DNA from: Orbilia blumenaviensis
Lineage: Eukaryota > Ascomycota > Orbiliomycetes > Orbiliales > Orbiliaceae
DNA: 64,000 nucleotides
Assembly: GCA_036872755.1 (NCBI GenBank)
Contig: JAVHNS010000019.1
Span: 496,001 to 560,000, forward strand
Direction of reading: 5' to 3'
Below, one piece after another: positions 22,601 to 33,617 of the stretch (its first letter is position 1; the number at the start of each line of letters is the position of its first letter). Both the position numbers and the translations under genes were made by a program. The notes under the pieces were generated by a model. That model saw nothing but the letters and a program-made list of their open reading frames with translations. It ran no database searches and was not told the DNA's origin.

Positions 22601-24314
22601 TATGGGCGGGTACTCCGAAGTGGCCAAGGGCTTGAGCTCCACCCCCTCGGAGCTCAAGGTCCGCTTGGACCATGTTGTGAAGAGGATCACGTATGATCCT
22701 AAGAACAAAAGGGGGAAAGGTGTCACTCTGGAGTTCGCAGATGGCACCAGTTTCAAGGCCGACAAGGTGGTGGTTACGCTGCCTCTGGGGGTGCTGAAGA
22801 GGGAGGGTGTGGAGTTTGACCCGCCATTGCCGCGGGCCAAACGGGACGCAATCAAGCGTCTCGGCTTCGGCCTCCTAAACAAGGTCATCATGGTGTATGA
22901 GAAAGCGTTCTGGGACACTGATAACTCTGGGTTTGGTTGTTTGCGAGCGGCCGAAGAGGGTCAAGACGAGGACTCTCTGTCGAGTTACGAGAAGAACCGT
23001 GGGCGGTTTTATATCTGGTGGAACACCACTGATGCAGTGGGCCGGCCAACTTTGGTCGGTTTAATGGTTGGCAATGCAGCAGAACAGGTCGAACACGAGG
23101 ACCCCGAGGAAGTTATGAAGGAGGCCACTTCAATACTGAAGAAATGCTGGGGAGAGGACAAAGTCCCGAACAGACCAGAGGAGTGCTTTGTGACTAAGTG
23201 GCGCAAAGATCCCTTTGCATTCGGGTCTTACTCTTACGTTGCTCCCGGTTCGACTGGCGCCGATTACGATACTATTGCTGAGCCCATTAACGACCAGATT
23301 TTCTTCGCTGGGGAACATACAAGTCGGAAGTACCCCGCTACCGTTCATGGCGCATACATCAGCGGTCTTCGTGTAGCTGGAGAAGTTGCAGATTCTATCC
23401 TAGGTCCTATCCAGGTCCCAAGTCCATTGGTCGGACAGCGCATAATGAAATCTAGAACGGAGACCACCGTTGAGACTATGGCCACTAGAACGACCTCAGC
23501 CAGCAATGTCCAGACGACGAAATCCACCAGGGTCCAGAGAACACAGACGACCAAAGTCCAGGAAGTGAAGACCGGCTCTCGAATCTCGGTAACCAGTACT
23601 ATCGTGCAGCAGAAGACCAAACGCAGGGCAGCGTATGAAGAGGAAAGCAGGGTTCAGGCGAAGAGGGCCAGGACGCAGGGTTCTCAAGCAGCAGAACCCC
23701 AAAGGAAGAAGAAGAAGAAGCGCAAGGCAGTCGACGGAGAGGACGGAGTCCAGGCCAAGAGACATCGGACACAGAGCGTTCAAGCAGAACCCTCGAAGCA
23801 GAAGAGAAAGCGCAAGGCAGCTGATGAACCCGAACTCAAGGTTCAAAGCACGAAGAAAGCGCGGCCGTCTAGTACTGAGGCTAAACCAGAAGAGGATGTT
23901 GCGCCTATTGATCCCAAGCCCGAGGGGCCGAAGAAAGATACCGCCAATCCATTCTTGATTTACCAAAAGGATTTCTTTAAGATAGCCCAGAGCAGAGCAA
24001 ACCAGACAAAGCGCGAACAAACCGGCGAGCCAGACGCTAAAGCTGAACGGAACGAAGTCCGAATCGTTCTTGGTGATATGTGGAGGAATGCTGCTGCGGA
24101 TACCAAACGCCGATATCAAAATCAAGCGGACCAGAACAAGCGCGACAATATCCTAAGGGTGAATGACTACAAGCGCCAGATTATTGCATGGGAAGAGAGA
24201 CAAAGTCAAGGTTCTGTAGTTGCTTCTTCATCCCCAGCTCTTGCTCTCTCAGCGGTATATCCCACTCCGGCCAGCACAACCCCGGCAGTTGATGATCGAG
24301 CTGCTCCCGTATGA
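19602..24314 (+). CDS. LSD1-type histone lysine demethylase: SWIRM + FAD amine oxidase + HMG box
   Basis: A single uninterrupted exon of 1570 residues. It is predicted to oxidatively demethylate mono/dimethyl-lysine on histone H3 in chromatin complexes. Residues 1-560 are disordered: a Gln tract (about 107-120), long Asp/Glu-rich blocks (about 210-345) and a Ser/Pro-rich stretch. The SWIRM domain follows (about 583-706, with LHVTTYLNIRNGILRLW). The FAD Rossmann motif VIGAGISGLATARQLE is at about 721, followed by HRLGGRVYS. The FAD-contacting lysine lies in GFGLLNK, and the C-terminal FAD motif AGEHTSRKYPATVHGAYISG is at about 1236. The insert between the two halves of the amine oxidase domain is short and not coiled-coil like the animal Tower domain. 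About 1339-1422 holds three KRKA/VQAKR basic repeats, then an HMG-box-like segment (about 1447-1530). This architecture matches the fungal LSD1/HdmA group. Met8 (19623) is an alternative start. Confidence 0.95.
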   Translation: MVLECRSMGTRKPSGSRLSHGFFTPEEKHSKTDYIGAFADGLIGRRDRRVTKDDMCIDLNRSPAFTAARMIIEDDIDGSICSRSSSRTGDSERTSHTSFEVQDHLHGQQQQQQRRQQQQNTGEPYSPAIAVHYGSTGPYPTPQPASKPQTPVQNLKMQRFSSLPGVDLSNLPPTPDSLRGTPLSGLGLDGNRRRRQPSPEIPSADDLGFGKEITPTREVEADEEVEQQQQEAEWEDIEEDGDEETIEEDNIVYESMSEVYESEIEQNGLVSSEEEDEEEEKGEDQAGYAYENEDYEDDGGGEEEEGGTLLHFRRALSLSDDIDTADDNEGEGLDEEDGPYTPKLRAKLEASPQLSPVLEAATTFLPPPSITTSSLPITITTSPDLPLPSTEPIPLVNRTFKLTSHTFSRPIYSSSAPRLSLSRPSSSSRFSASLVTSQPRSSSEGLPPPAALPSGLSTSDLSLDTLVSPSSQSPPHPSVVHLLSDFIGVPPASPSPSVLSAHHPADSTSINPSGLSINYSSKSSVEPLSGPSSRFSSRSPLDSSLSHSIDSSPSLSPSKPLDTMTPFIRTVKADQGILLESSIERRYPKKQVPGRAGSCIPVNPSEFREYAQECIWAADAGRLNPWNLHEGEYGLLREHLNQLHVTTYLNIRNGILRLWLKNSKKRVTKEQAMGCCKEERYFGLAEVALGWLTRSGYINHGCLEIPTNLSAGPGTRRRKIIAVIGAGISGLATARQLEALLASAGERSGGPGVPDVVVFEGRHRLGGRVYSAILTPGPHSLPEGLEPAVDIGGQIVMGYDARNPLAALIVDQLGIPFHTIGKAFPIHDHDGKVIGDGRDTQIEHVHNDILRRISKFSYKEPPPQTAHGDVKYITKCKDPWGIGGPPLSEAQGEGHVAPPVPLMEKEREKKEIRAFRKTLEGHNVKVAKGYHRGQASLGKTMEGVFSGYASLLKTDARDLRLFNWFQANLEYGNAVEVNGSSLEHWDQDDGNEPAGAHTMIMGGYSEVAKGLSSTPSELKVRLDHVVKRITYDPKNKRGKGVTLEFADGTSFKADKVVVTLPLGVLKREGVEFDPPLPRAKRDAIKRLGFGLLNKVIMVYEKAFWDTDNSGFGCLRAAEEGQDEDSLSSYEKNRGRFYIWWNTTDAVGRPTLVGLMVGNAAEQVEHEDPEEVMKEATSILKKCWGEDKVPNRPEECFVTKWRKDPFAFGSYSYVAPGSTGADYDTIAEPINDQIFFAGEHTSRKYPATVHGAYISGLRVAGEVADSILGPIQVPSPLVGQRIMKSRTETTVETMATRTTSASNVQTTKSTRVQRTQTTKVQEVKTGSRISVTSTIVQQKTKRRAAYEEESRVQAKRARTQGSQAAEPQRKKKKKRKAVDGEDGVQAKRHRTQSVQAEPSKQKRKRKAADEPELKVQSTKKARPSSTEAKPEEDVAPIDPKPEGPKKDTANPFLIYQKDFFKIAQSRANQTKREQTGEPDAKAERNEVRIVLGDMWRNAAADTKRRYQNQADQNKRDNILRVNDYKRQIIAWEERQSQGSVVASSSPALALSAVYPTPASTTPAVDDRAAPV

Positions 24315-25840
24315 AGAACGTCGGCATGATGATGATGACCACGATGTCGATAAGCTTTTCCCTGAGAAAGCGGACCTCTAAGAAACACCTGGTGATGAGT
24401 TTCGCTTTGGAAAGTCAGAGCCCTCATTGAAGCATGTTCTGTTCTAGATGTGTTACTTTTACTGCACATGATGTCGATCCTACGGAGAGCAAAGCACAAC
24501 GGGCAGACGGTGAATGTTCCTCGCTGCTACCTATCAAGGATCTTATATTTTTTCTTCTATTATTCCTTACGGAGTTTTGATTTTTGGAACTGGACGTCTT
24601 TTAACATTTTACCGAGAGACACCTGGTTTCTGGATTTTACTGTTCGATACCATCAGGGCTGTTTTTGATTTTATGTATTTTAGTGGAAGGAGAGGTGTGT
24701 ATGTGTGTGTGAGAGAGAGTGGGGTACTTTTAGGTGGATGATTCTAGGATTGCATTATTTTTTAAAGAAATATTATCTTTTTTTTCTGTAGCATTTGGGA
24801 GCATGTAATGCATATGGATGTCACGGCTTTTTGAACTTATCATTGCTCTGTAGATAGTGAAGGTGAAAAGAGTATATATACACTGTAAATGTGTTTTCTA
24901 CCGTAAAAGCACTCGATCCCCCTACCGCATTTCCGTTCTAATAGCAGTTAGTTGATATGCTGGGACCGAGACTAATATGACCCTACTGATTCCAAAGTTA
25001 GCCCACAACCCCTCTTTAAATTAATGACAATTGATAGATAAGAGATAAATGAAGCCCAAGACAAAGATTTCATTTGTGCAGATTCTATAGCCAAAAAAAA
25101 AAAGACTATAAGAATTTCCAATGTATTTTCAGAGAGAAGATTAATTATACCCTTTTCGTCAATGCGATGTTAGGTCATAAGAAATTAAGAAAGAATGCAA
25201 CGCCAGACGGCTCATGCACTCCCGCTTCCATTCTTTGCCTGTATTTTCGCTACGTCTAAGGATGACGATGGGGGGTTCTCATCATTTGGTGGACATTGTA
25301 TTGGGGTTTGCGATCGCATGTATTAGGTACTAGTCGATGAGGGTACTTACGTGTTTGAGACTGTGGATCGCGACGCGCGATGTCTGTCAGTCTGGATATC
25401 CTGATGGTTGAGGATTTGTAATCTGATATTTCGATACTAAGTGGATATTCAACGGACTATCTTTTGTGCTGTAGAAGATTAGTAGGTTGGGAGGTCGATG
25501 AGCCCCCTTATTCCATCATGACTCAAGATATAATAAGAGGTCAGTAAAGTTGTGCTCACGCGTGTGTGTCACTCATTAAATAGGTCGCCAATTAAGTACT
25601 AAATGTGTTGTGCCTGACGTTAACTATAACGCCACTTTGTTGGACAAGCGAGCCTTCGGTTCTTGCCACAATTTACCATGTCTGTGGCCGTGCTACATTG
25701 ACCTCACAGAGTGCAGACGACCCGACATAAACTAAACCCCAAGCTCACCTTCCCACCACCCATCACGGTTCTATCCGCGAATATACCCCCCCATACATCC
25801 GACAGCTCCTATCAGAACAAAAACTACATCCTCAATCGCC
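24315..25840. other. Intergenic
   Basis: 3' flank of the demethylase gene and promoter of SRP14. A short (GT)n/(GA)n stretch occurs at 24690-24720. No gene was recognised. Confidence 0.45.
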
Positions 25841-26550
25841 ATGCCGCAGGAACGATTGAGTAACGATGAGGTACGTCCCGTCCACCCCCCCGCAGAATTG
25901 CAATGGAAATGGGAACGTGTTCAAATCTAACGCAGTCTTTTTCCATTAGTTCTTCACGAAGCTCTCCGACCTATTAGTCTCCAAAAAGGATCATGGATCT
26001 GTATACCTTACACAGAAGAGATGTAAGTCCTTTAACTTTAGCATTAACTTACCCCATTTAAGATCATTAAGAAGAAAGATAGCTAACATGTATTTTAGTA
26101 TCCTACGACCCCTCCAACCCACCCCCCACAAAAACCCTAACCCGCCCATCGAAAGTCACAAAACCCACATCGTCATCAACAAAGAAAAAGGCAGCGCCGT
26201 CATCTTCATCATCTACATTTACAAAAACGATCCATCCACAACCCACAGAAGCCGACTTAAAAGCCGATTTACTATCCCTCCTCTCCGGATCTACGACGAC
26301 GACAACAGCAGCAGCAGGAGAAGAATCGTCAGACCCCACCGGCCCTCTACCGATATTAATCAGAGCTACAAATGGAAAATCGAATGATTCACGACATGAT
26401 GGGAAACATATCAAATTAAGTACTGTGGTGGAGCCGGATCAGTTAGAGGCGTTTTTTACACGGTATGCGGAAGTGTGCAAGCAGGGATTAACAGGGCTGA
26501 AGAAGAAAGTCAGAAAGAATAAGAAGAGTAAGAAGGCGAAGAAGAAGTGA
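25841..26550 (+). CDS. SRP14: Signal recognition particle subunit SRP14
   Basis: Three exons: 25841-25870, 25950-26022 and 26099-26550, giving 184 residues. SRP14 binds the Alu domain of SRP RNA and contributes to elongation arrest during co-translational ER targeting. The family start is clear: MPQERLSNDE, then FFTKLSDLLVSKK and GSVYLTQKR, with the splices restoring this block. The middle (about 40-110) is an expanded Ser/Thr/Lys-rich and Thr/Ala-rich insertion, typical of fungal SRP14. The conserved core resumes at GPLPILIRATNGK, then KLSTVVEPDQLEAFFTRYAE, and the protein ends in the Lys-rich RNA-binding tail KKKVRKNKKSKKAKKK. No membrane segment or signal peptide. The short first exon (10 codons) with GTACGT donor is fixed by the conserved N-terminus. 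Confidence 0.95.
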
Positions 26551-27217
26551 GGAGGGGAAGGTTTAAATTCGTGGTATGCTTTTTTTTTTTTTCCGTGGGG
26601 TTTCGAGGAGCTACGGTAGAGTCTTTCGTCGAAGAATACCGAGAGACCTGAGGTTGAACTCGAACCTCTGTAATTGGATTAGAGAGGTGTGCATTTGATA
26701 CCCCTGATGGATATTCGAATTATTGCATTCCCTTTTTTTTTTTGGTGTCATATTGTATGAAACAAAAATCTATATGTAGGAGATTAATCTACACTATGCA
26801 TCCAGCCAAGGGGGAAAGTTCCAATAATACTGAAAGATAGGTTAGCCCTGAATCCAAAGGCAAAAATGGGCGAAATAATCTGGTCGGGGATCAGAAAACT
26901 CATAATCGTTCATCAAGATGTTAATGAGCAGTACTCAGGCGGATAAATGTTATACATGTGAAGAGAATATGAAACGCCTATATGAAACGCCAATAGAACC
27001 GCGAAAAAGATTCCCCTGCCGCTTTAGATGAACAATCATAGATCCCGAGAAGAAAAAAGAATATCAGTGGATACAGAGGAAAACGATAATTGAAGAAATA
27101 ACCTCTTTGCAATAGTGCTCAGGGTAGAAAGGAATATGCATATCCAATCAGAAAGCTGATAAAATTGGAAGGATATGATATATATTTTTGTTTTGTTTTG
27201 TTTTTTTTTAGTTTCTT
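26551..27217. other. Intergenic, convergent 3' flanks
   Basis: Lies between the 3' ends of SRP14 and the DUF1746 gene. Contains T11-12 runs at about 26580 and 26731. No gene seen. Confidence 0.5.
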
Positions 27218-28410
27218 CTATCGTCGAAAAAGCATTCGTAACCGTGCATTCGCTAAATTGGCCGCCATCGTCGCGGAGGCTGACGGATTTATTGGGTTAT
27301 GATTTCGGGAATTCCATTGTGACCGAACCGTGTCCACAATTCTTAGATCAGCAATTATGACCTCCCCGGAGTAAATATTGGAATCTGCCGCCGGTCGCCG
27401 CCGAAGCCCGTCACTACTACTCCTGCCACCACCGATGTGGCCTTCAATCGGGGATGCAGCGAAGTCGCTGTTGTCGTCATCAATACCAGCAGTGACGCCC
27501 CTTTCTTCGCTATCGAGGTCTTGCGCGGGTATTATCCGGTTAGGACCAGAGCTATCCAGAAGCTCTTGTTTTGACACCTTAACGGTGAGCATGGTGAGTT
27601 GAAGGATGAGTATTACAAAGTCGATAGATATTAACCGTAAGCGGGATATTGGACCTTCTATTTGAGTATGGGCGAATATGTATTAGTTACATCCTAGTTT
27701 GGCAAGATCGGGTTTTGAAGGGGGGGTTTTTTATGGGGAGTAGCACCAACCTTGTCCTACAAAATCAATAATCATGCCACCGTGCAGGTATCCACCGGTT
27801 GCCTCGGATCCCGAAGGTGGTTCTGAAAAAAGATGAAGGAGGAAGCACATCAGCGTCGAAGCCACGATGGAGACCACCGCAGACCGCTTCTGGGTTCTTT
27901 GGGGTGAAGGAAAGTTCGGTGGTCGTTGGGCGAACAGGTTCTGCGCATTTTTGAAAATATATATTAGCATGTGTACGGCTACTCTGGGAAAGGGTTTGAA
28001 GGCGTGGTTTTCACATACGATCTGGACTATAGCTCGGAGGAGAAATCGGATGAAACTTGTGCTGGAAGTTTAAAGAATACATTTTAGCTTTTTTTTGTAA
28101 CTGAGTAATACGGATATTATGCATGTATCAATAGGAATTTATCGTACTCAAGAAAATAAAGATATGAAAAGTAACAGTAGGTCACTATATCGAGATTCCG
28201 GAGCATGTGATCCAACCAGTCGGACTTCTTCGTCGTAAGCTGGTCTCTCGCGCGAACGTTCGAATGCAAGGCTGATGAAGCAGCATTAGCGTCATCATCT
28301 GGAGGACCGGTGGGCATGATGGGTCGGCTGGCGGTCGGAGGTCGGAGAAGAGAGGGAGAGGAAGAGGAGGACGGGTCTCCAAGCCCTGCAGAGGGGCTGG
28401 CATTGTTCAT
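27218..28410 (-). CDS. DUF1746 membrane protein, Dsc E3 ligase subunit 4-like
   Basis: Three exons on the minus strand: 28410-28148, 28061-27751 and 27657-27218, giving 337 residues. DUF1746 proteins include subunit 4 of the Golgi/endosomal Dsc ubiquitin ligase, which in other fungi controls SREBP cleavage and membrane protein quality control. After a Ser/Pro-rich N-terminus (about 1-60) the domain begins RNLDIVTYCYFSYLYFLDTS and FIRFLLRAIVQ, a junction rebuilt by the first splice. A second hydrophobic segment (VVSIVASTLMCFLLHLF), the family motif GYLHGGMIIDFVGQ, and a third segment (LRLISIDFVILILQLTMLTV) follow. The remaining 110 residues are hydrophilic and poorly conserved. It is divergent from the Rfc2 gene, sharing a 543-bp promoter region. 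Family assignment is strong. That it is the Dsc4 orthologue specifically is an inference. Confidence 0.85.
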
Positions 28411-28953
28411 TGATCATGAAGAGGCTGGTGGAGGGACATCTGAGGTTGCAATGATTCCGGTTGAAGGCCAGGGAGGGTGCCTGGATTGCGACCTTTCTGT
28501 TAGGTCAAACAGACTCTCCTAATCAGAGGCAAACACCACTAATTAAAACGCTGACGAGTTCTGGTGCATATGGTTGTCAAGAGAAGCTGGTATGTCGGAG
28601 GTGCTTCTGCCAAAAGCGCATACGATCTTGTCACCGTGTTCGAATGAACCGACCTTTGCGACCGTCGTGGATGCTTAGTCAGTATGGTGTCGTGAGATTT
28701 TCAGCTGGGGTCCAGTTGGAGTTGAAGTTGAAGTTGTGGAGCAGGCGGAAGGAGGCTCTGAAGGGTTCGCGTCTTCCTCGCTTCAAAGTTCCAGGCAAGC
28801 ACCACTCGCTTGCTTAGCTTTACGCGACCCAGCTCTATTATATCTCTTCAACAACCACGACCTCGATCTCGACCACTACTATTACTATTGCTATTGCTAC
28901 TAGGCCGAAAAATTGGTGTATCCGAAGGGCGAGATTTGAGGATTCGATTCGAT
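28411..28953. promoter_or_regulatory. Divergent promoter region, DUF1746 gene and Rfc2
   Basis: 543 bp separate the two start codons. Overlapping open frames in this stretch carry no recognisable domain. An ACTACTATTACTATTGCTATTGC microsatellite-like stretch lies just before the Rfc2 start and would be read as a Leu run if translation began at an upstream in-frame codon (28810); the family N-terminus argues for 28954. Confidence 0.5.
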
Positions 28954-30427
28954 ATGGCCAGCAACTTCTTCGACCTTAAGAAGCGGAAGGAGGCTGCAGC
29001 TGCCAGCTCGTCGTCCAAACAAAAGGCGGGCCTGTCGCAAGCTGCAGATAGGCCGGTGCCTTGGGTTGAAAAATAGTTAGTGATACTCATGATAATTCAA
29101 ACGAAGAGACTAAGGCTAATTGTTTCATACCTCTAGTCGTCCGAAAACCCTGAGCGATGTTACAGCCCAAGATCATACTATATCGGTTCTCAGAAGAACA
29201 TTACAGTCTTCGAATGTAGGCACCCAATTAACTTACAGCACAGCTTGGAAAACCCTTGTCTGAAATACCAAAAATTTCGAATCGACAAGCTAATGTCATG
29301 ATGTATTGATTATAGTTGCCTCATATGCTTTTCTATGGACCACCGGGAACCGGTAAAACATCTACAATCCTCGCCCTAGCAAAGGAATTATACGGGTTCG
29401 TCACCTTTAGCTCCAGCTTCAGCCACAGTCACAGCTACAGCTACAACAAATCGCATATGAACGAACAATAAAATTGACAAAGACCTTTAGTCCGGAGCTT
29501 ATGAAAACCCGTGTTCTCGAACTAAACGCTTCCGACGAGCGCGGTATCTCTATCGTCCGTGAGAAGGTCAAAAACTTCGCCAAAATCGCAATTTCCACCA
29601 CAACTGCTGCCAATGCTTCGAAATACCCTTGCCCTCCTTACAAAATTATCATCCTCGACGAGGCGGATTCTATGACACAAGATGCGCAATCAGCACTAAG
29701 AAGAACGATGGAAACATATTCGAAAATCACTAGATTCTGCTTGATTTGCAACTATGTTACGAGGATTATCGACCCGTTGGCCAGTAGATGTTCGAAATTT
29801 AGGTTTAAACCGCTGGACGAGGGGAATGCAAGACTTCGACTAAGTAGTATTGCCGACGCTGAGGGGGTTAAGCACCAGGAGGGCGTGATCGATACTTTGA
29901 TCAAAGTTGCAGATGGAGATTTGAGAAAAGCGATCACTTTCTTACAATCAGCGGCGAGACTACATGGGGCAGTTAAGGAGAGGACAGGAGATGATATGGA
30001 AGTTGATAGTGGGGCTAAGGGCGGTGAGATTACTGTCAGGTCGATAGAGGAAATCGCTGGTGTCATCCCGGACAAGACAATAGATGATTTGATGCAGAGT
30101 ATGGAGCCAAGACCGCATGGGCAAGCTGTCTATACCCCTGTTTCGACAGTAGTCCAAGATATTGTCGCAGATGGGTGGAGCGCTGCCCAGGTTCTCCTGC
30201 AGGTAAGTATCTCTCTCCTTCGTTATTCTAAAGCTCATGCTAATATGGTTCTCTAGCTATACAACCGATTGGTCTTCAGTGACATGCTCACTGGCGACCA
30301 GAAAAACCAGATCGTCGCAATCTTTTCAGAGATAGATAAGAGACTCGTGGATGGCGCTGACGAACATCTGGTCACATTGGACATGTCTCTAAGGATCGCT
30401 GGCGTCTTGGGAGATACCGGTTCGTAG
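28954..30427 (+). CDS. RFC2: Replication factor C subunit (Rfc2 of yeast, RFC4 of human)
   Basis: Five exons: 28954-29075, 29137-29215, 29316-29395, 29491-30202 and 30257-30427, giving 387 residues. It is an AAA+ subunit of the RFC clamp loader, which opens and loads PCNA at primer ends and also works in checkpoint loaders. Visible motifs: RFC box II PWVEKYRPK (35-44, spanning intron 1), Walker [12 protein letters not shown] (73-83), ELNASDERG (104-112), Walker [10 protein letters not shown] (147-155), the sensor/arginine finger region with SRC (192-194) and the sensor-2 GDLRKA motif. The C-terminal collar domain ends in [20 protein letters not shown] and the [18 protein letters not shown] block are closer to Rfc2/RFC4 than to the other small subunits. 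Length is slightly above the yeast protein owing to a linker around EVDSGAKGG. Confidence 0.96.
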
Positions 30428-30920
30428 AATTGGCAGGTCTATGAGTTGGCTACTTATACATATACGATCTAATATCGCAAGCTGAGGTGCACACCCCTGG
30501 GCATAACTCTACAGTATAACCAGAGACTTTTGTGTAACTGTACCTGAATTGATTTTACGGTACTATATATAACTGTGCATAGCTATATTTAAGCCATTTG
30601 TTAAAATTAGGGAGGGTTTAGGCGCATACAAGTGATTCATCAACCCCCAGATTAACAATCTATTACGAAAGTTAAGTATAAGACCGATACTAAACAAAAC
30701 GGAAAAGCACAACAGTACTACTGACGGCGAATTACATGGGATATAACTTGAATGGGGAAAAAGCAATGCAAAACTTGCTGGGCGTATTAATTTGTATGAA
30801 GTAAACACTAAACTCCTTCGCTGGACTGTTTTAAAAGATGAGGTATTGAGAATGGGACCGATCTAACGTCTGTCATAATCTTGGCGTTTTCAATTCAGAA
30901 CTATATCCTCCCCGCACAGG
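30428..30920. other. Intergenic, convergent 3' flanks
   Basis: Space between Rfc2 and the next minus-strand gene. An 81-codon minus frame (30563-30808) has no supported start context or domain and is not accepted. Confidence 0.45.
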
Positions 30921-31690
30921 TTACGAAGCAACCTTTGTCTCGGTGAATTCTGGTGTGAAGTTTGCGCCAGTCTGTGATTTTGCGACTTCGAAATCTTCTG
31001 CTGAAGGTGTCTGTGGGAGCTATTATTTTGATGAGATTTTGTCAGTTCCAATGCATTTTAATAGTTAATATTTTAGATAAAATCATGACTCACAGCAGAT
31101 ACTACAGCGGGATTGTTCTGTCTAGCTGCCAGATCCTCTGCAGTAAATGTCTCTCGCGGCGGCAGACGGATTTCCTTTGCAAGTGGAGTAGTTTCCCCGT
31201 CAACTTCGAGCTTTGAGACACCCTCTGAGATTTCCTCGCCGAGAATGCTGTCGCCTCTTCGTCTCAGAGCAACCTGCTGGTCAAATGCTGTGCCAGCAAG
31301 TTCTGCTAAGGGAGTCGATGTCCCGGGAGCATGGGTTTGAGGGAATGTAGTTGTTTGGACGAGCATATCTTCTGGAGGTGAAATAATGTCGTCTGCGACT
31401 GGTGGTGGGGTTTGTTGCTCAGATAGTGAAGGCAAGAGATCTTTCTGATGAGCAGCTGAAACCGGTGAAAGTATAGATGAAGCAGGTAGCGGTAGAGTCT
31501 TTGGAAAGCTATCCGTTCTAGTAATTTGTTTTGGTGGAGCAGTGGTATCGAGCGATGGTGTATCTGAAGATGCCTGGGTCGTTGGCGGGGCGGCATCGTT
31601 GGTTTTATCTTCGCGGGGAGTGACAGTGGAGTCGTCCGTGAACACGACGAACTCCTCGGCGGGCTTGACGTTGTCGGTTATAGTTGACAT
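30921..31690 (-). CDS. Unrecognised 231-residue disordered protein
   Basis: Two exons on the minus strand, 31690-31094 and 31019-30921, joined in phase 0 by GTGAGT and AATAATAG. I do not recognise the family. The protein is acidic and rich in Ser, Thr and Pro over its first 130 residues and lacks signal peptide or membrane segments. Its C-terminal half holds the best candidate for a conserved core: AELAGTAFDQQVALRRRGDS, then LAKEIRLPPRETFTAEDLAA, with exon 2 adding PSAEDFEVAKSQTG and ending KVAS. Strong bias towards SP/TP sites suggests phosphorylation. Support for reality is the long biased frame, the consensus splice pair and a second exon with protein-like composition that ends cleanly. 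Confidence 0.7.
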
Positions 31691-33617
31691 CTTCTTTAGA
31701 ATTCGGAAAGTCCCTTTCTGGTTTGTTCTCCGACAGGTTTTGCTTTGAAGTTGGAGGCGGACTTGTAAATTTTTTTTTTTGGTTTTCCGTTGGGCTTATG
31801 CGGAGTGGTATGATATGATATCACGGCGCGGGGCTGAGTCGGGATGGGGGAAACTTTAGGATATCCGAGATCTTGAGTTTAGGAGTGTCCGGGCCGACTC
31901 TAAAAAATTCTGAAAAGTACCGCGGTAAAAGAACAAAATTTAGATAAAAATAATAGTACAAGTTTCCAGAATCAGGGCGAAGTAAAAAGTATATACAGTT
32001 GGAGAGGTATCTCGGAAGCTGGAAAAGTCTCGTGAGAAATAGAATCGAAACTTTGAAGGGGCCAAGGCACCGCCCTCTGTCTGATACGTTCTGGCTTAGT
32101 TAGTTCCCTCCTAAAAGGTAACTTTTACTTTCCTTGGATGACGACTGCACAGAACTGGCGGGGTCTCAGATGATGTGTTGTGTGGTATAGTCAAGGGAGA
32201 GCTTCAAAAGCCACATACGTACCTCGCTCGTGTCCGAGTGTAGATGTCTAAGTTATTTTGTACACTCTGGCTATTTCGATCCTATTACTGCGGATTATTG
32301 ATCGATATTTTGGCTTTTAGGGCTTTTGGGGGTTTTAGGGTCGTATGAGTGCTATATCATCAGATAGAAGAGAAAAAGACGCCAGATTGCGGCCGACGTC
32401 GAATATAGATATCATGATCCTGCATGAGGGATCAATTAGATCCCTGGGCTATGAAACCCAGCCTGTGCCTGTCTATAAGTTTGTTTATATCTATACGTAT
32501 ATACATATACAGCCACAGTACTAGTATCCATCCTATTATACTGTAGTTATTTAATAATTAGGTACTTGAGTACTCGTAGCATTTAACAGGGTCTTCGAAC
32601 CAGCTGTGGCTGCATAAAAAAAAGAAGCAAGTGCAAGTGGCCACTAGACCCTTTCAACCTGTATGTATGTAGCGCATACGGGATATTACGAGCGCCCCTG
32701 GTCTGTAAAGTACCCACGTACTGCCTACGCGAGCATTAAGTACTCAGACATCTCCCATCGATAAGTACATATCGCATCGTAGTTGGCAGGAAACCCGATC
32801 AAGTTTTCCGGTATAATTCGATGTGCAAGTTTAGCCGCTTGCGCCCTGGCAGCAGTAAATTCCAAATGACGTCAAAGCATCATGGGTACACAAAAGACCT
32901 TCTCCTGAGTACCCACTTAGGTGGCTTTTCTGTTGTCGCCTCTAATTCGAGTTTTCTAATTCTCACATCTAAAAAACCCTTATATAATTAGCCACAACAA
33001 GCAATTTTCCTGAGGCCTTATGCAATTGTGGCCATCGCCTTGAATCAGTCTCGGTGTCTGTTCCTGCTGGAGTGGCTCACCACACCATCTATAGCTACCA
33101 CGCAACACAAATGTTTAAACATCTGTGTAACAAGTAGCCGTGGCAACACAATTTGAAGCACGATTTCCCACACTTTAAATTGACGTACCGAAGTCCTTCT
33201 AACCGGTCTCATTGGACTTCTAAAGCTTTTCAGCTGGATGCTTAAACTAATTTAATGCTACAATCCTGTGATTGTGTGTATACGGCTTGGATATGTACTT
33301 TAAACTATACTTAAACACTAGCTCTATACTTAGTCCTAAAATCTTATTGTCTACACAAGAAAATATTATAAAATACACTTATGATACTAGCCAACGAGAC
33401 CATATTATATCAATATAAAAAGAATTCCAAGCTAAGGAACAAACAATCTAACACGAGTTGGATTCGGTGGGCTCAGTGGATTCGGTGAGTTCAGTTGTAA
33501 GTATATATTAAATTTCTAATGCATCTACTCCGGCCAACTGGAGCCAATCGATATCCACTCCTTAGATAACGCGAACCCTCCGGTTTATACGACTATAGTA
33601 CACCCTCTACTAAAGCT
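31691..33617. other. Intergenic, AT-rich, gene-free
   Basis: About 1.9 kb without a credible open frame. Composition becomes AT-rich from about 32450. A near-duplicate 18-bp unit (TGGATTCGGTGGGCTCAG / TGGATTCGGTGAGTTCAG) sits at 33461-33497, at the 3' side of the secreted-protein cluster. Confidence 0.5.

Noticed and set aside
28810..28953. N-terminal extension of Rfc2 with a Leu run
   Set aside because: The Leu run comes from a CTA/TTA-type microsatellite, and Rfc2 orthologues begin at the [14 protein letters not shown] position.
32310..32345. Telomere-like TTTTAGGG strings
   Set aside because: Only isolated GGGTTTTAGGG-like copies, not an array, in the middle of the window.
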